NCBI RefSeq assembly: GCF_039929605.1
Contig: NZ_JBDSQX010000019.1
Location: 40,989-104,988, forward strand
Direction: 5' to 3'
Origin: Pelomonas sp039929605
GTDB lineage: Bacteria > Pseudomonadota > Gammaproteobacteria > Burkholderiales > Burkholderiaceae_C
DNA: 64,000 bases
Shown here: positions 19,494 through 28,578 of the stretch, piece by piece
How the letters are laid out: every line of letters starts with the position of its first letter
Position numbering within the stretch: the stretch's first letter is position 1
Position numbers and translations under genes: made by a program
Notes under the pieces: model-generated
What the model saw: the letters and a program-made list of their open reading frames with translations, nothing else
What the model was told of the DNA's origin: nothing
Databases searched by the model: none

Positions 19494-19524
19494 CAAAAAG
19501 AAGGCCCGCCAGGCGGCGGGCCTT
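19494..19524 (-). terminator. rho-independent terminator of the GH5 gene
   Basis: On the minus strand AAGGCCCGCC, a 4-base loop and GGCGGGCCTT form a 10-bp perfect stem, and the transcript continues TTCTTTTT. It lies 20 bp past the GH5 stop codon. Confidence 0.85.
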
Positions 19525-19543
19525 CGGACCCACTCAAAGGGAA

Positions 19544-21211
19544 TTACAGACCCGAAATCGGAGCAAGCTCGGAATTGCCTAGCACGGAGTCAAGCAGGTA
19601 CCAGTCCAGGACCTCACCGGTCGTCTCGTGGAAGAGGTCGTGTTGGATTACCCAGGCCGTGCCACTGAACCCAAGGCTGGCGATCTTATTCTGCACGTAC
19701 TTGTTCCAGTGCGTGGTTGACCGGTAGTTCTGGTCCTTGTATGAGCCGGTCAGGCCGAGGCTCGCCGGCTTTACCCCAGCGCGATATTCGCCGATCAGCA
19801 CGGGGATACCCCGGTCCGTGAAATACTTCATCTTGGCGAGCTGAGTATCAATGAGGCTTTCGTCACTTCCCGCCTTGACATTGCGATTCGTGAACTGGTT
19901 GCTCACTTTATAGTTATATCCCCAGAAGGCGCTCCAAGTCCCCCACGACTCATCTGTATCCATCAAGGTGTAGTCAAAGGGATCATAAAAGTGCACTTCG
20001 ACCACCCGCTTATTCGCCGGATCCGTAGGTAGATTCTTTCCAAAGTTAAGCGTGTTATCGATATTGGTGTTCGGCCCTTGGATGACCAGCCAGCGAACAG
20101 CATTGCCGCCGCCGTTGGCGCGCATCGCGTTGATCCAATTCTGCTGGTATTGGTAGAGCACATTGGTCTTCGCCTGGGTTGGCGCGTCAGGTTCGTTGGC
20201 AACAGCGAAGGCCAATTTGTCGCTGTCGTACCATTTGAAGGTGTTCGCAACCTGGGTCCACATGTTGATCAACTTGGCGTTGATCGCAGAGTCGTAGGAG
20301 TTGAAGCCGTTGCGTTCGAACCAGCCAAGGTCATAGTGGTCGTTGATGATGACGTACAGGCCATCGGCAAGGGCCCAGTCGACCGTCTGCTTGACCTGGG
20401 CCATGAACGCGGGATCGATCGTTCCGTTGGTGGAATGGATATCCCACCCAACTGGTATGCGCAGGGTCTTGAACCCCCTATCCCTGATGGAGTCGATCAG
20501 CGCTTTGGTCGGCGCCGCCGCTCCTGGCCAGAATGCTTCGAGGGTGTTTCCCAGGTTGATACCGGGATTCGGAAAGACTTGGGTCTGCGCGCTGGGCACG
20601 GTGATCACGAACGCCTGGGTGGTCTTGGCGCCGCAGGCGTTGGTGTAAGTGGCGGTGGCCGTGCAGCTGGCGGCGGGCGTGATCAACTGCTCGCGGGCCG
20701 AACCCGACGTGCCGCAGCCGCTCCAGCTCCACGAGCCGCCGTTGATCGGCTGCGGGCCGAGGATGGCGGAGTTGCCGGCAGTGACCGTGGCCGATGACGT
20801 CTGCGTCCAGGAGCCGTTGGCGCTGATCCACGGCGACACAGCGGTCGGCGCGCAACTGGTGCCGCGTGTGGCGCTGGCCGAGCCGGAGTTGTAGCTGCCG
20901 GCGCTGGTCGTGAACTTGACCCAGTACCAGTAGGGCGTGCCGGTGTTGGCCGCGGCGTCGGCGTAGGTCCTGGCGCTGGTGGCTGGCACGGCGATGCGGG
21001 TGCGGCCGGCGGGGTCAGCGTCGGTGTCGCGGTAGACCTCCAGGCGCGTGACGGTGCCGTTCACGGTCCAGTTGAGCTGGTTGTTGTTGGCCGAGCCGCT
21101 GGCGCTCAGGCAGACGGTGGCGCCGCCGCCGCTGCCGCAGCTTTGCGCCTGCGCGAGTGTGCCTGCGCTTGCTCCGAAAGCAAGGAGCAGTGCTGGTATC
21201 AAGGTTCTCAT
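19544..21211 (-). CDS. GH5 endoglucanase-type enzyme with N-terminal accessory modules
   Basis: A 555-residue secreted glycosidase. Signal peptide about 1-22 (AGTLAQA-QS); a fibronectin-III-like module (about 25-115); a second beta-rich module with WTQTSSATVTAG and WSWSGCGTSGS (about 120-205), of a kind found in cellulases and xylanases; then the GH5 catalytic domain (about 215-550) with TLRIPVGWDIH, acid/base glutamate in FAVANEPDAP and nucleophile glutamate in VLIGEYRAG. It should cleave beta-1,4-glucan or a related beta-glycan outside the cell. The catalytic part is clearly poorer in G+C than the accessory part, with a break near 20.6 kb, suggesting domain acquisition. A strong terminator follows. 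Confidence 0.88.
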   Translation of the reverse strand: MRTLIPALLLAFGASAGTLAQAQSCGSGGGATVCLSASGSANNNQLNWTVNGTVTRLEVYRDTDADPAGRTRIAVPATSARTYADAAANTGTPYWYWVKFTTSAGSYNSGSASATRGTSCAPTAVSPWISANGSWTQTSSATVTAGNSAILGPQPINGGSWSWSGCGTSGSAREQLITPAASCTATATYTNACGAKTTQAFVITVPSAQTQVFPNPGINLGNTLEAFWPGAAAPTKALIDSIRDRGFKTLRIPVGWDIHSTNGTIDPAFMAQVKQTVDWALADGLYVIINDHYDLGWFERNGFNSYDSAINAKLINMWTQVANTFKWYDSDKLAFAVANEPDAPTQAKTNVLYQYQQNWINAMRANGGGNAVRWLVIQGPNTNIDNTLNFGKNLPTDPANKRVVEVHFYDPFDYTLMDTDESWGTWSAFWGYNYKVSNQFTNRNVKAGSDESLIDTQLAKMKYFTDRGIPVLIGEYRAGVKPASLGLTGSYKDQNYRSTTHWNKYVQNKIASLGFSGTAWVIQHDLFHETTGEVLDWYLLDSVLGNSELAPISGL

Positions 21212-21283
21212 GTTCTACCTTTCTAGGTGAAGGTGCTCGGCCGGTTGTCTCCTCCGGACTCGAGCGTTATGGAAGGACGCAGC

Positions 21284-21445
21284 TCAGTACATGGGCTTAC
21301 ATCCCGACAACTCGATGGATTGGGGTGGCAGCTTCAGCACCAGGCCTTGCGGGCCGGGCTTCGCGGAGAACAGTGCCGGCACGACGGCCTGCGGCTGCTG
21401 GAATATGTTGTGGGTGAGGCGCACGGTGAAGATCAGCGGGAGCTT
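21284..21445 (-). pseudogene. 3'-end remnant, possibly of an alpha-L-arabinofuranosidase
   Basis: Starting within the last codons of the GH43 gene but in another frame, the minus strand encodes LIFTVRLTHNIFQQPQAVVP and then GLVLKLPPQSIELSG before a stop at 21284. The pattern H-N-x-F-x2-P-x-A-V-x-P ... L-x-L-P-P-x-S-I resembles the C-terminal end of GH51 arabinofuranosidases. The rest of that gene is absent. It may mark a deletion that fused the GH43 3' end to the tail of another enzyme gene. Confidence 0.4.
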
Positions 21446-23112
21446 CCGGTTGGCCCGATGCGGTAGTAGTCAAAGTCCACACGGCCGCCGGCGGTCTTGG
21501 TCGAATAGAAGAAGAGGCCGTAGCGATAACCCATGAAGTGCGTTGGGTAGGAATAGGTCAAGCGCGAGGGGCGTCCGATGGGTGTCCAGGATTTGCCGTC
21601 GAGGCTGTAGGAGAAGCGGGCGACCTCGGGTGCGGGATCAAACTCGCTTTCGACCTTGAGGTGAACGGTTTTGCCAGACAGGGGAATGGACGCGATTTCC
21701 TCTGGCTTATCGGAGTCGGCGCTCACCATGACGAGCGACCTGACGCCGTCGGTCATCCTGACGCCGACAAAACCGTACTGTTTCTGGAAGACCGTGAGGC
21801 CGGCCACATCGCCGTTTTTCATGCCGCTCACATCGATGCTTGTCGTGGCGGAACTGGCAGGGCCAAAGGTGCGCTGGGTGAGGGTATTCGTCGCCTCGGG
21901 CAGCGTGGAAACGATTCGGCTGGTCATGAGGCTCAGGTAGCCCGGACGCTTGGTGAGCGACCAGTCATTGGGCCGCGGGTTGTGATTCCATTGCCAGGCG
22001 AGGGGCAGTGCAGGGTCGCCGGGCTGGCGGTCGAATTCGTCAGAGGCGACGATGCCCGAGGCGCCGGAGACGCCCTGCACGCCTGCGGGAATGTCGAGCG
22101 TCATGGGCACTTTGCCGTTGTCGCCGAGCACCGGCCAGCCGTCCTTCCAGGTCACGGGGACGAGGTAGGGAATGCGACCGACGGCACCGTTGCCCTTGAA
22201 GAGATAGGCAAACCATTTGCCGTCCGGGGTGTCGATGAGGCCGCCCTGGGCGATACCGCGGTCATCGAGCGCGATGCGACCCTCGTAGGGCCCGTCGATG
22301 GTGTCGGCGCGGTGGACGATGACGCTGGGCGCCCAGCGGCTCCCGGGCGAGGCGATGTTGAAGAGGTAGTAGCGGCCGTTGATCTTGGAAAGATGCGAGC
22401 CCTCGCCATTGAGCCCGCCCAGGTCGGAGCCGAAGATGGTGTTGACGTTTTCGATGAGGACCTTGTTCACACCGCCCGGCTTGATGCCGGAGAGATCGGA
22501 TTTCAGTTCGACGAGCGTGATGCGACCGCCGCCGTAAACCATGTAGACGCGACCGTCGTCGTCGAAGAACAGGCTGTGGTCATGCAGCACGGGCTCGAAA
22601 CTCGTCTCTTTCCACGGGCCGCGCTCGGGATCGCGCGTGCTGAAGATATGGGTGCGTCCGCTCGTGTAGGAGAAGGTCGAGGCATAGAACACGCCGTCGT
22701 GGTAACGCAGGCTGGGGGCCCAGGAGCCGGCAGCGTAGGCGTTCTTGCCGTTTTCCAGGCGCAGAGCGTCGTTGTCGGCAAGGGTGTCATAGGCGTAGGA
22801 GGCCATGCGCCAGTTGACGAGGTCCGTCGACTTCATGATCGGCAGGCCCGGGCTCATGTGCATCGTCGTGCTGCTCATGTAGTAGGTTTTTCCTACTCGG
22901 ATGATGGCGATGTCCGGGACGTCGGCCCAGATCAGAGGGTTGTGGGCAAGGCCCACCTGCGCCTCCTGGCGGGCCGGTGCCGCAGAAACGGGCTCTGACA
23001 TGACGGCGGTGAGGACGAGGGCGATCAGGAGGGAAAACATCGAGCGGCTCATGGGGCGGGCGGGTCCGGCTGTCCGGGTTTGGGTTCCAAGTTGCTTGTC
23101 TGCGGAAGTCAT
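21433..23112 (-). CDS. GH43 beta-xylosidase/arabinofuranosidase
   Basis: A 559-residue secreted GH43 enzyme. A five-bladed propeller domain (about 55-350) carries the three acids: the base Asp in WADVPDIAIIRVG, the pKa-setting Asp in VLHDHSLFFDDDG and the acid Glu in GLNGEGSHLSKING. A concanavalin-like C-terminal domain (about 360-555, HNPRPNDWSLTKRPGYL) follows, as in GH43 xylosidases. It should release xylose or arabinose from arabinoxylan fragments. The ATG at 23112 lies two bases after the upstream GH43 stop, which suggests coupling. Met21 (23052) would give a more normal signal peptide (MFSLLIALVLTAVMSEPVSA). The second gene of a GH43 pair. Confidence 0.88.
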   Translation of the reverse strand: MTSADKQLGTQTRTAGPARPMSRSMFSLLIALVLTAVMSEPVSAAPARQEAQVGLAHNPLIWADVPDIAIIRVGKTYYMSSTTMHMSPGLPIMKSTDLVNWRMASYAYDTLADNDALRLENGKNAYAAGSWAPSLRYHDGVFYASTFSYTSGRTHIFSTRDPERGPWKETSFEPVLHDHSLFFDDDGRVYMVYGGGRITLVELKSDLSGIKPGGVNKVLIENVNTIFGSDLGGLNGEGSHLSKINGRYYLFNIASPGSRWAPSVIVHRADTIDGPYEGRIALDDRGIAQGGLIDTPDGKWFAYLFKGNGAVGRIPYLVPVTWKDGWPVLGDNGKVPMTLDIPAGVQGVSGASGIVASDEFDRQPGDPALPLAWQWNHNPRPNDWSLTKRPGYLSLMTSRIVSTLPEATNTLTQRTFGPASSATTSIDVSGMKNGDVAGLTVFQKQYGFVGVRMTDGVRSLVMVSADSDKPEEIASIPLSGKTVHLKVESEFDPAPEVARFSYSLDGKSWTPIGRPSRLTYSYPTHFMGYRYGLFFYSTKTAGGRVDFDYYRIGPTGSSR

Positions 23113-23114
23113 GC

Positions 23115-24689
23115 TTAGCGCGCGTAGAGCGCAAACGCGAAGTCCGCAGGGCGGCCGCTTTCCTTGTCCTTCAGCGGCCGGTCATCGAGGGTCGCCTCGC
23201 CGTCGGCATAGACGTCGCTGCGGCTGGCGCGCAGGTTGATCGTCAGCGCGTCTTTCTGGCCCTGCAGCGCCAAGGCGTAGCGGCGACCGGCCTGCAGCAC
23301 GACGGACGGATGGGCGTTGAAGTCGAAGCTCAGCAGCCCGGCGCCTTGCGGCCGGTAGGCGATGGCCAGGCCCTCGCCGGCGCCGAGCAATTCGGTGCCC
23401 GCCTCCACGTCTCGCAGCGACAGGCGCAACGTGTGCGTGGCGTCTGTACCGTGGCCGTCACCGGCGTACAGGCTGAGCCGGCCCAGCGGGATGTCGGCGC
23501 GCGGTACGAAGGTTTGCACCAGGCGGCTGGCGCCGCCGTCGCGGTTGAAGCCGATGGGCTCAGGTGTCTGATCGAAAGGCCGGGTGACCGAGGCCAGCGC
23601 CGGGCTGCCCGGCCAGGTCTCGGGATAGCCCTGGGCGAACTGCTGGACGGCCACGCGCGGGTCGGAGCGGCCTGGGTCCGCCGGCGCCGGTACCTTGCCC
23701 TTGGGCGGCTGGGGCGGCTTGCTGATGCCCGCCTCGGTCTGCGTGACGGGCCACATGCGGCCGTCGGCGTCGTAGTGGAGGTACTCCATCGCCACGGAGC
23801 GGCGGGAGGTGGCGCCGGTCTCGCCGTCCAGGCTCAGCGCGGCATTGTGATAAACGAGATAGGACTGGCCCTTGAAGTCGTCGATGACGCCCGCGTGGAT
23901 GGTGAAGCTGTTGGGTACCGAGCCGGTCAGCAGGCCCTGGTAGGTCCACGGGCCGCGCGGGCTGGGCGCTGTGGCATAGGACAGGTGCTCAAAGAGACCC
24001 TGGTGCGCCATGGACGCGTAGGTCATGTAGTACGTGCCCTTGCGCTTGGACAGCCACGGTCCCTCGGTGTAGTTGGGCAGTGCAATCTTCTCGATGGGGC
24101 CGTCCAGCTCGGTCATGTTCGATTTGAGCTTCGCCAGGTAGAGCACCGGGTTGCCCCAGGCGAGCCAGGCGGTGCCGTCGTCGTCGATGAAGACGGTCGG
24201 ATCGATGTCGCTCCAACCGTAAGGGCTGGGCGTTGACGCATCGGTAATCAACGCCGAGCCGCGCGCATCCTTGAACGGGCCCAGCGGGTTGTCGGCCACC
24301 GCCACGCCAATGGCCTTGCCTTGGTTGGTGTTGTCGTGCTGCACGGTGGCGTAGAAGTAGAAGCGGCCGTTGCGCTGCACCACCTGCGCGGCCCAGGCAT
24401 CGCTCACCGCCCACTTGAAATCGGTGGGCTTCATGAAGGCGCCGTGGGCGGTCCAGTGGCGCAGGTCCTTGGACGAATAGGCCAACCACTCCTTCATGAG
24501 GAAGAAGTCGTTGCCCTTGGCCTCGTCATGGCCTACGTAAAGGTAAACCGTGTCGCCCACGACCAGCGGTGCGGGGTCGGCGGTGAAGCGGTCGCGCAGC
24601 ACGGGATTGGCGCCTGGCGCCGGTGCGGCGGCGCACGTGGCGGCCGCGCAGTAAAGAACCGTGTGTTGGAGCAGTCTGGCGAGGCGCAT
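23115..24689 (-). CDS. GH43 arabinoxylan-active enzyme with C-terminal beta-sandwich
   Basis: A 524-residue secreted GH43 enzyme. Signal peptide about 1-22; propeller domain with base Asp in FTADPAPLVVGD, second Asp in SDIDPTVFIDDDG and acid Glu in NYTEGPWLSKRKG. The SxxDPTVFIDDDG/EGPWL pattern is that of arabinoxylan arabinofuranohydrolases and related GH43s. A Pro-rich linker (PPQPPKGKVPAPADPG) leads to a C-terminal carbohydrate-binding-like beta-sandwich (about 375-520). It is first in the operon with the next GH43. Its upstream region contains the operator-like palindromes at 24977-25063. Confidence 0.88.
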   Translation of the reverse strand: MRLARLLQHTVLYCAAATCAAAPAPGANPVLRDRFTADPAPLVVGDTVYLYVGHDEAKGNDFFLMKEWLAYSSKDLRHWTAHGAFMKPTDFKWAVSDAWAAQVVQRNGRFYFYATVQHDNTNQGKAIGVAVADNPLGPFKDARGSALITDASTPSPYGWSDIDPTVFIDDDGTAWLAWGNPVLYLAKLKSNMTELDGPIEKIALPNYTEGPWLSKRKGTYYMTYASMAHQGLFEHLSYATAPSPRGPWTYQGLLTGSVPNSFTIHAGVIDDFKGQSYLVYHNAALSLDGETGATSRRSVAMEYLHYDADGRMWPVTQTEAGISKPPQPPKGKVPAPADPGRSDPRVAVQQFAQGYPETWPGSPALASVTRPFDQTPEPIGFNRDGGASRLVQTFVPRADIPLGRLSLYAGDGHGTDATHTLRLSLRDVEAGTELLGAGEGLAIAYRPQGAGLLSFDFNAHPSVVLQAGRRYALALQGQKDALTINLRASRSDVYADGEATLDDRPLKDKESGRPADFAFALYAR

Positions 24690-24976
24690 GGCTAAGTGAG
24701 AACCTTCAATTCGGTTGTTTGCGGGTGCGCACCGGGGGATTCATGGGAATGGCGGCGACGTTCATCGCATGGCAGGGAAATGCAGAGCCAGGGCACGGCC
24801 CTGGTAGTCGGGGGCCAGAGCCTGTGCGACCAAGTGCAGCGGTCGCAACTTCCCGGCGGCATTGAGCGCCGACGGGTGTTGCGCGGCTTGGCGCGTCGGC
24901 AACGTGAGCGTGCTTGCTGAAGTGCAGGACCCGCAAGTTGATCGCGTGATGGACATGACGGTCGGATGCTCGCTAA

Positions 24977-24996
24977 TTGATTCGGCGCCGAATCAA
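24977..24996. promoter_or_regulatory. operator type A, perfect 20-bp palindrome
   Basis: TTGATTCGGCGCCGAATCAA equals its own reverse complement. Size and CG-rich centre fit a LacI-type or similar dimeric repressor. It lies about 290 bp upstream of the GH43 operon start. A 17-of-20 match recurs at 25404. Confidence 0.65.
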
Positions 24997-25036
24997 CGGT
25001 TCAAAATGAATGCGGTCTTACCGCTGAGGGCAATCT

Positions 25037-25063
25037 TAGATTGTTCGACAAACGAACAATCTA
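25037..25063. promoter_or_regulatory. operator type B, perfect inverted repeat with 11-bp arms
   Basis: TAGATTGTTCG (25037-25047) and CGAACAATCTA (25053-25063) are exact reverse complements with a 5-base spacer ACAAA. The arm recurs at 25355. The DNA-binding partner is unknown. Confidence 0.65.
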
Positions 25064-25338
25064 GGGAAACACCTAGCAACCGCCGCACCGACCGCTCACG
25101 GGACGCTCGGCGGCGCACCTCCGAGCCCCGACAGGGTCCGCCCGGAAACGGTTTCGACGGGCAGAACAACGTCGCGAGGAGCTGGGTAACGATCCAGGCA
25201 GAGCGCCACGGGACACCTTCTCAGGCCGCTCGTGACAACGTTCGCTCCGACGTCTCGACGGCAGGGACCTTGCCAGCAATTTGCAGATCCACCTCCGACC
25301 ACCCGGCGGCGGACGGCGGATCGGTTCTTGGTTTTCCC

Positions 25339-25365
25339 TAATTAGTCCGAGCGTCGAACAATCTA
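25339..25365. promoter_or_regulatory. second type B site, one exact arm
   Basis: CGAACAATCTA at 25355-25365 is an exact copy of the right arm at 25053-25063. The matching left arm position (25339-25349) is TAATTAGTCCG, 7 of 11 bases like the type B left arm. Probably a weaker second site. Confidence 0.5.
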
Positions 25366-25403
25366 CGATGCTGGCGCGGCACAGCCGCAATCATTTTTCT
25401 CAA

Positions 25404-25423
25404 ATGATTCGGCGTCAAATCAA
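25404..25423. promoter_or_regulatory. second type A site before GH27
   Basis: ATGATTCGGCGTCAAATCAA matches the perfect type A palindrome at 17 of 20 positions and ends 21 bp before the ATG of the GH27 frame, where a bound protein would block or steer initiation. Confidence 0.55.
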
Positions 25424-25444
25424 AGGCTTACCCGTAGGCGTTCT

Positions 25445-26101
25445 ATGTCCTCATCCAGCTTGAAAACGATTTTCTCTGCGGCGGAAGCCCCCATGCCGCC
25501 AATGGGCCGGAGCGGCTGGCACTGCCTTGGCCCCGCAACGACCGAAGCAGGATGCTTGGCGAATGCGAAGCTTATGGCTGAGCGCCTCTTGCCGTTTGGC
25601 TACGACATCGCCATGGTCGGGCCCCAGTGGTATGTATCGCAGGCGTCAGCTTCGGGCTGCCGACTGTTTGCAGCGTTGGAACTGGATGCCCATGGCCGAC
25701 CGCAGCCCGCAGCAGACCGGTTCCCCAGCGCAATGGAAGGGCTCGGCTTCGCTCCGCTCGCATCTCAGGTCCACCGTCTCGGCTTGCGTTTCGGTGTGCA
25801 CTTGATGCGCGGTATCCCCCGCCAAGCGGTCGGGCGAGGTCTGCCGATCGCTGGCAGCCCATGGCGTTGCGATGAGATCGCCAACCCAGCCTCGGCCTGC
25901 TCCTGGACCACCGACATGTGCGGCATCAAGCCCGAACACCCGGGCGCTTTTGATTGGTACCGCGCCTGGTTCGCTCAGCTCGCAGCATGCGGCGTAGACG
26001 CGGTCATCGTCGACGACCTTGCGTCATCGAGCGGACAGGCTGAAGAAGCCTTGATCCGCCGCGCGATCGACGCCATCGGCCGCCGCATCGAATTGGCCTA
26101 G
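25445..26101 (+). pseudogene. truncated GH27-like alpha-galactosidase
   Basis: 218 codons that match the first half of a GH27-type enzyme: PPMGRSGWHCLG (family PPMGWNSW), ITE-like TTEAG, LLPFGYDIAMVGPQW, LRFGVHLMRGIPRQAV, and the nucleophile strand CGVDAVIVDDLAS. The frame meets TAG at 26099, directly before codons for S-L-S-P, which is the next conserved GH27 strand. It then ends at the opposing GH3 gene, so the second half of the enzyme, including the beta-sandwich, is gone. No signal peptide is visible. Probably a non-functional remnant, though it keeps a promoter region with operator sites. Confidence 0.7.
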
Positions 26102-26163
26102 TCGCTCAGCCCATCGTCGTCGTATCCAGCGGCTGCTGGGCCTGCTAACTCATGAATTCGCCA

Positions 26164-28551
26164 TCAGGCCGCCACCGTCAGCGTGACGTGCTTGAGATCA
26201 ACGCTGTTGGGGCCGACCATCATGGTGAAGGTTCCCGGCTCGACGATGCGCTTCATGTCCAGGCCGTAGAACTGGAGTTCTGCTGGCGTGATCGTGAAGG
26301 TCACGGTCCGCTTCTCGCCAGGCGCCAGCGTCACGCGGGCGAAGCCCTTGAGTTCCTTGACGGGGCGAGTCACCGATGAAATGTCATCGCGGATGTAGAG
26401 CTGGACGACCTCGTCGCCCGCGCGCTTGCCGGTGTTGGTGACGTCCACAGAGACCGTCACGCTGTCGGCCGGCCCGATGGTCGCCTTCGACAGGCGCGGC
26501 TCTGACAGCGCGAACGCGGTGTAGCTGAGGCCGAAGCCGAAGGGATAGAGCGGCGTGTTGTCGCTGCCGAGGTAGCCGCGGTTGGCCGTCGGCTTGGCGT
26601 TGTAGTACACGGGCAGCTGCCCCACATGGCGAGCGATGCTGATCGGCAGCTTGCCACCAGGATTGGCGCGCCCGAACAGGATGTCAGCGGCCGCGTGGCC
26701 GGTCTCCTGCCCGAGATACCAGCCCTCGATGATGGCGTTGGCCTTGGCGTGCAGCAGGTTGATAGCCAGCGGTTTGCCGTTGAGCAGGAAGACGACCGTC
26801 GGCTTGTTCAACGCAAAGATGGCGGCGGCCAGGTCGTTCTGCTGGCCGATGAGCTCCAGCGAGTCCCGGTCGCCCAGGTGGGTGTCCGACCACGCCTCGC
26901 GGGTGGTCTGCTCGTTGTCGCCCAACACCATCACGATCGTGTCTGCCGTCTTGGCCGCCTCGACCGCCTCGGCAATGAGGCGGGCATTGACCGCCGGGTC
27001 GATGAAGCGCACCTCGTCCGTCTCCCACTCGCGCTTCTCGGTCAATCGAACCGCTTCGCGGTATTCGAAGGCGAAGCCCTGGGACTTCGCTTCGCCGGCC
27101 AGCGCGTCGTGGATCGACACCACGTGGCGGGGAATGTCGGAGTAGCCGCCGATGGGCGTGTCTTTGGCGTGCGTTCCGAGGAGCAGAAGCTTGCCGACTC
27201 GTCCGGCATCCAGCGGCAGCACCCCGTCGTTCTTCAGCAGCACGACCGATCGCACCGCCGCTTCGCGCGCCAGCGCTACCGCGTCGGGTGTGGCGGTCAG
27301 GCCGTCCGCCTTGCTGGCATCGACGTAGGGGTCTTCGAACAGTCCGGCGAGGAACTTGAGCTCCAGGATGCGCCGCACGACCACGTCGATCTCGGCCTCT
27401 TTGATGCGACCGGCCTTCACCAGATTGACGAGCTCGGGGAAGCCGCCGGCGTCCGGGGTTTCGATGTCGACGCCAGCCGTGAAGGCGCGGTAGGCCGCCT
27501 CCGTCATGTCAGGCACCAGCCGGTGGCGCGCCACCAACTCCCTGATCGCGAAGTAGTCCGAGACCGTGACGCCCTTGAAGCCCCATTCATCGCGCAGGAT
27601 GGTCTTCAGCAGCCACGGGTTGGCATGTGAAGGGACGCCGTCAATCTCGTTGTACGAGGGCATGACGGCGGCGATCGGCGTCTCGCGGATGATCTTCTCG
27701 AACGGCGGGAAGAAGACTTCGCGCAACACCCGCTCCGAGATCTGCGCCGGCGCGGTATTGATGCCGCGCTCGGGCTGGCCGTGCCCCGTCATGTGCTTGA
27801 GCGTCGCCAGCACCTTGCCCGGTGCGAGCTTGCGCTCGGTGCCGGAGAAGCCGGTGACGGCCGCCTTGCCCAGCACGCCCATCAGGTAGGGGTCTTCGCC
27901 GAAGGTCTCCTCCACGCGGCCCCAGCGCGGATCGCGGCAGACATCGACCACCGGCGCCAAGGCGAGGTTGGCCCCTCGCGCCCGCATCTCCCGGGCGCAG
28001 ACCGAATAGACCCTTTCGAGCAGCGCCGGGTCGAAGGAGGAGGCCAGGCCGATCGCCTGCGGGAAGCAGGTCGCGCCGCGCGCCGCGTAGCCATGCAGGC
28101 TTTCCTCGTGCATGAACAGCGGAATGCCCAGACGCGTACCTTGCACGGCCCAGGCCTGCGCGGCATTGACGTAGGCCGCCGTCTCGGCCGCTGTGCGGTT
28201 GGCCTGGGCGGCATCTGCGCCGGCATTCGTATTGCCCACGCCCTTGCGGTCACTCGGGCGGGCAAGCATGCCCAAACCGTGCGGCAGGGCCTGCGCGGCC
28301 CGCGCCGCGTCGAAGTCGCCGTGTTCGTTCTGCACACGGTTCTTGCCGATCCAGATGCACATCATCTGGGCCACCTTCTCCTGCAGCGTCATGCGGGAGA
28401 GCAGGTCGTTCACGCGCAGCTCCACCGCTGCGGCAGCTCGCTTGTAGAGCGGCTGATCGGGCGGGGCCGCCACCGCATGGCCTGCCGTGGTGAGGCCGAC
28501 AGCACCGACACCTTGGACAAAATTGCGACGCGTCATACCGGCAGTACTCAT
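26164..28551 (-). CDS. GH3 beta-glucosidase/beta-xylosidase, Tat-exported
   Basis: A 795-residue GH3 enzyme. A twin-arginine signal (TRRNFVQGVGAVGL) precedes the N-terminal TIM-barrel (HEESLHGYAARGATCFPQAI, KHMTGHGQPERG). The nucleophile Asp is in GVTVSDYFAI. An alpha/beta sandwich domain (LGDNEQTTREAWSDTHLGDR) and a C-terminal fibronectin-III-like domain (SVDVTNTGKRAGDEVVQLY) follow. It removes terminal glucose or xylose from oligosaccharides, probably in the periplasm. The ATG at 28551 directly precedes the Tat signal. A longer frame upstream runs through a dispersed repeat and the DUF2164 gene. It is convergent with the truncated GH27 frame. Confidence 0.92.
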   Translation of the reverse strand: MSTAGMTRRNFVQGVGAVGLTTAGHAVAAPPDQPLYKRAAAAVELRVNDLLSRMTLQEKVAQMMCIWIGKNRVQNEHGDFDAARAAQALPHGLGMLARPSDRKGVGNTNAGADAAQANRTAAETAAYVNAAQAWAVQGTRLGIPLFMHEESLHGYAARGATCFPQAIGLASSFDPALLERVYSVCAREMRARGANLALAPVVDVCRDPRWGRVEETFGEDPYLMGVLGKAAVTGFSGTERKLAPGKVLATLKHMTGHGQPERGINTAPAQISERVLREVFFPPFEKIIRETPIAAVMPSYNEIDGVPSHANPWLLKTILRDEWGFKGVTVSDYFAIRELVARHRLVPDMTEAAYRAFTAGVDIETPDAGGFPELVNLVKAGRIKEAEIDVVVRRILELKFLAGLFEDPYVDASKADGLTATPDAVALAREAAVRSVVLLKNDGVLPLDAGRVGKLLLLGTHAKDTPIGGYSDIPRHVVSIHDALAGEAKSQGFAFEYREAVRLTEKREWETDEVRFIDPAVNARLIAEAVEAAKTADTIVMVLGDNEQTTREAWSDTHLGDRDSLELIGQQNDLAAAIFALNKPTVVFLLNGKPLAINLLHAKANAIIEGWYLGQETGHAAADILFGRANPGGKLPISIARHVGQLPVYYNAKPTANRGYLGSDNTPLYPFGFGLSYTAFALSEPRLSKATIGPADSVTVSVDVTNTGKRAGDEVVQLYIRDDISSVTRPVKELKGFARVTLAPGEKRTVTFTITPAELQFYGLDMKRIVEPGTFTMMVGPNSVDLKHVTLTVAA

Positions 28552-28578
28552 GGGGATCTTTCGTGGCTGTTCAGTCTG

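Larger units (their letters stand above)
24690..25444. other. divergent regulatory region between GH43 and GH27
   Basis: 755 bases without a supported gene, AT-richer around the palindromes than the flanks. It holds four operator-like sites in mirrored order A (24977), B (25037), B-like (25339-25365), A-like (25404). Short frames on either strand between them have no family likeness. Confidence 0.6.

Noticed and set aside
25073..25390. 105-codon minus-strand frame in the GH43/GH27 regulatory region
   Set aside because: Arg/Ser/Cys-rich without family likeness, and it overlaps operator-like sites.
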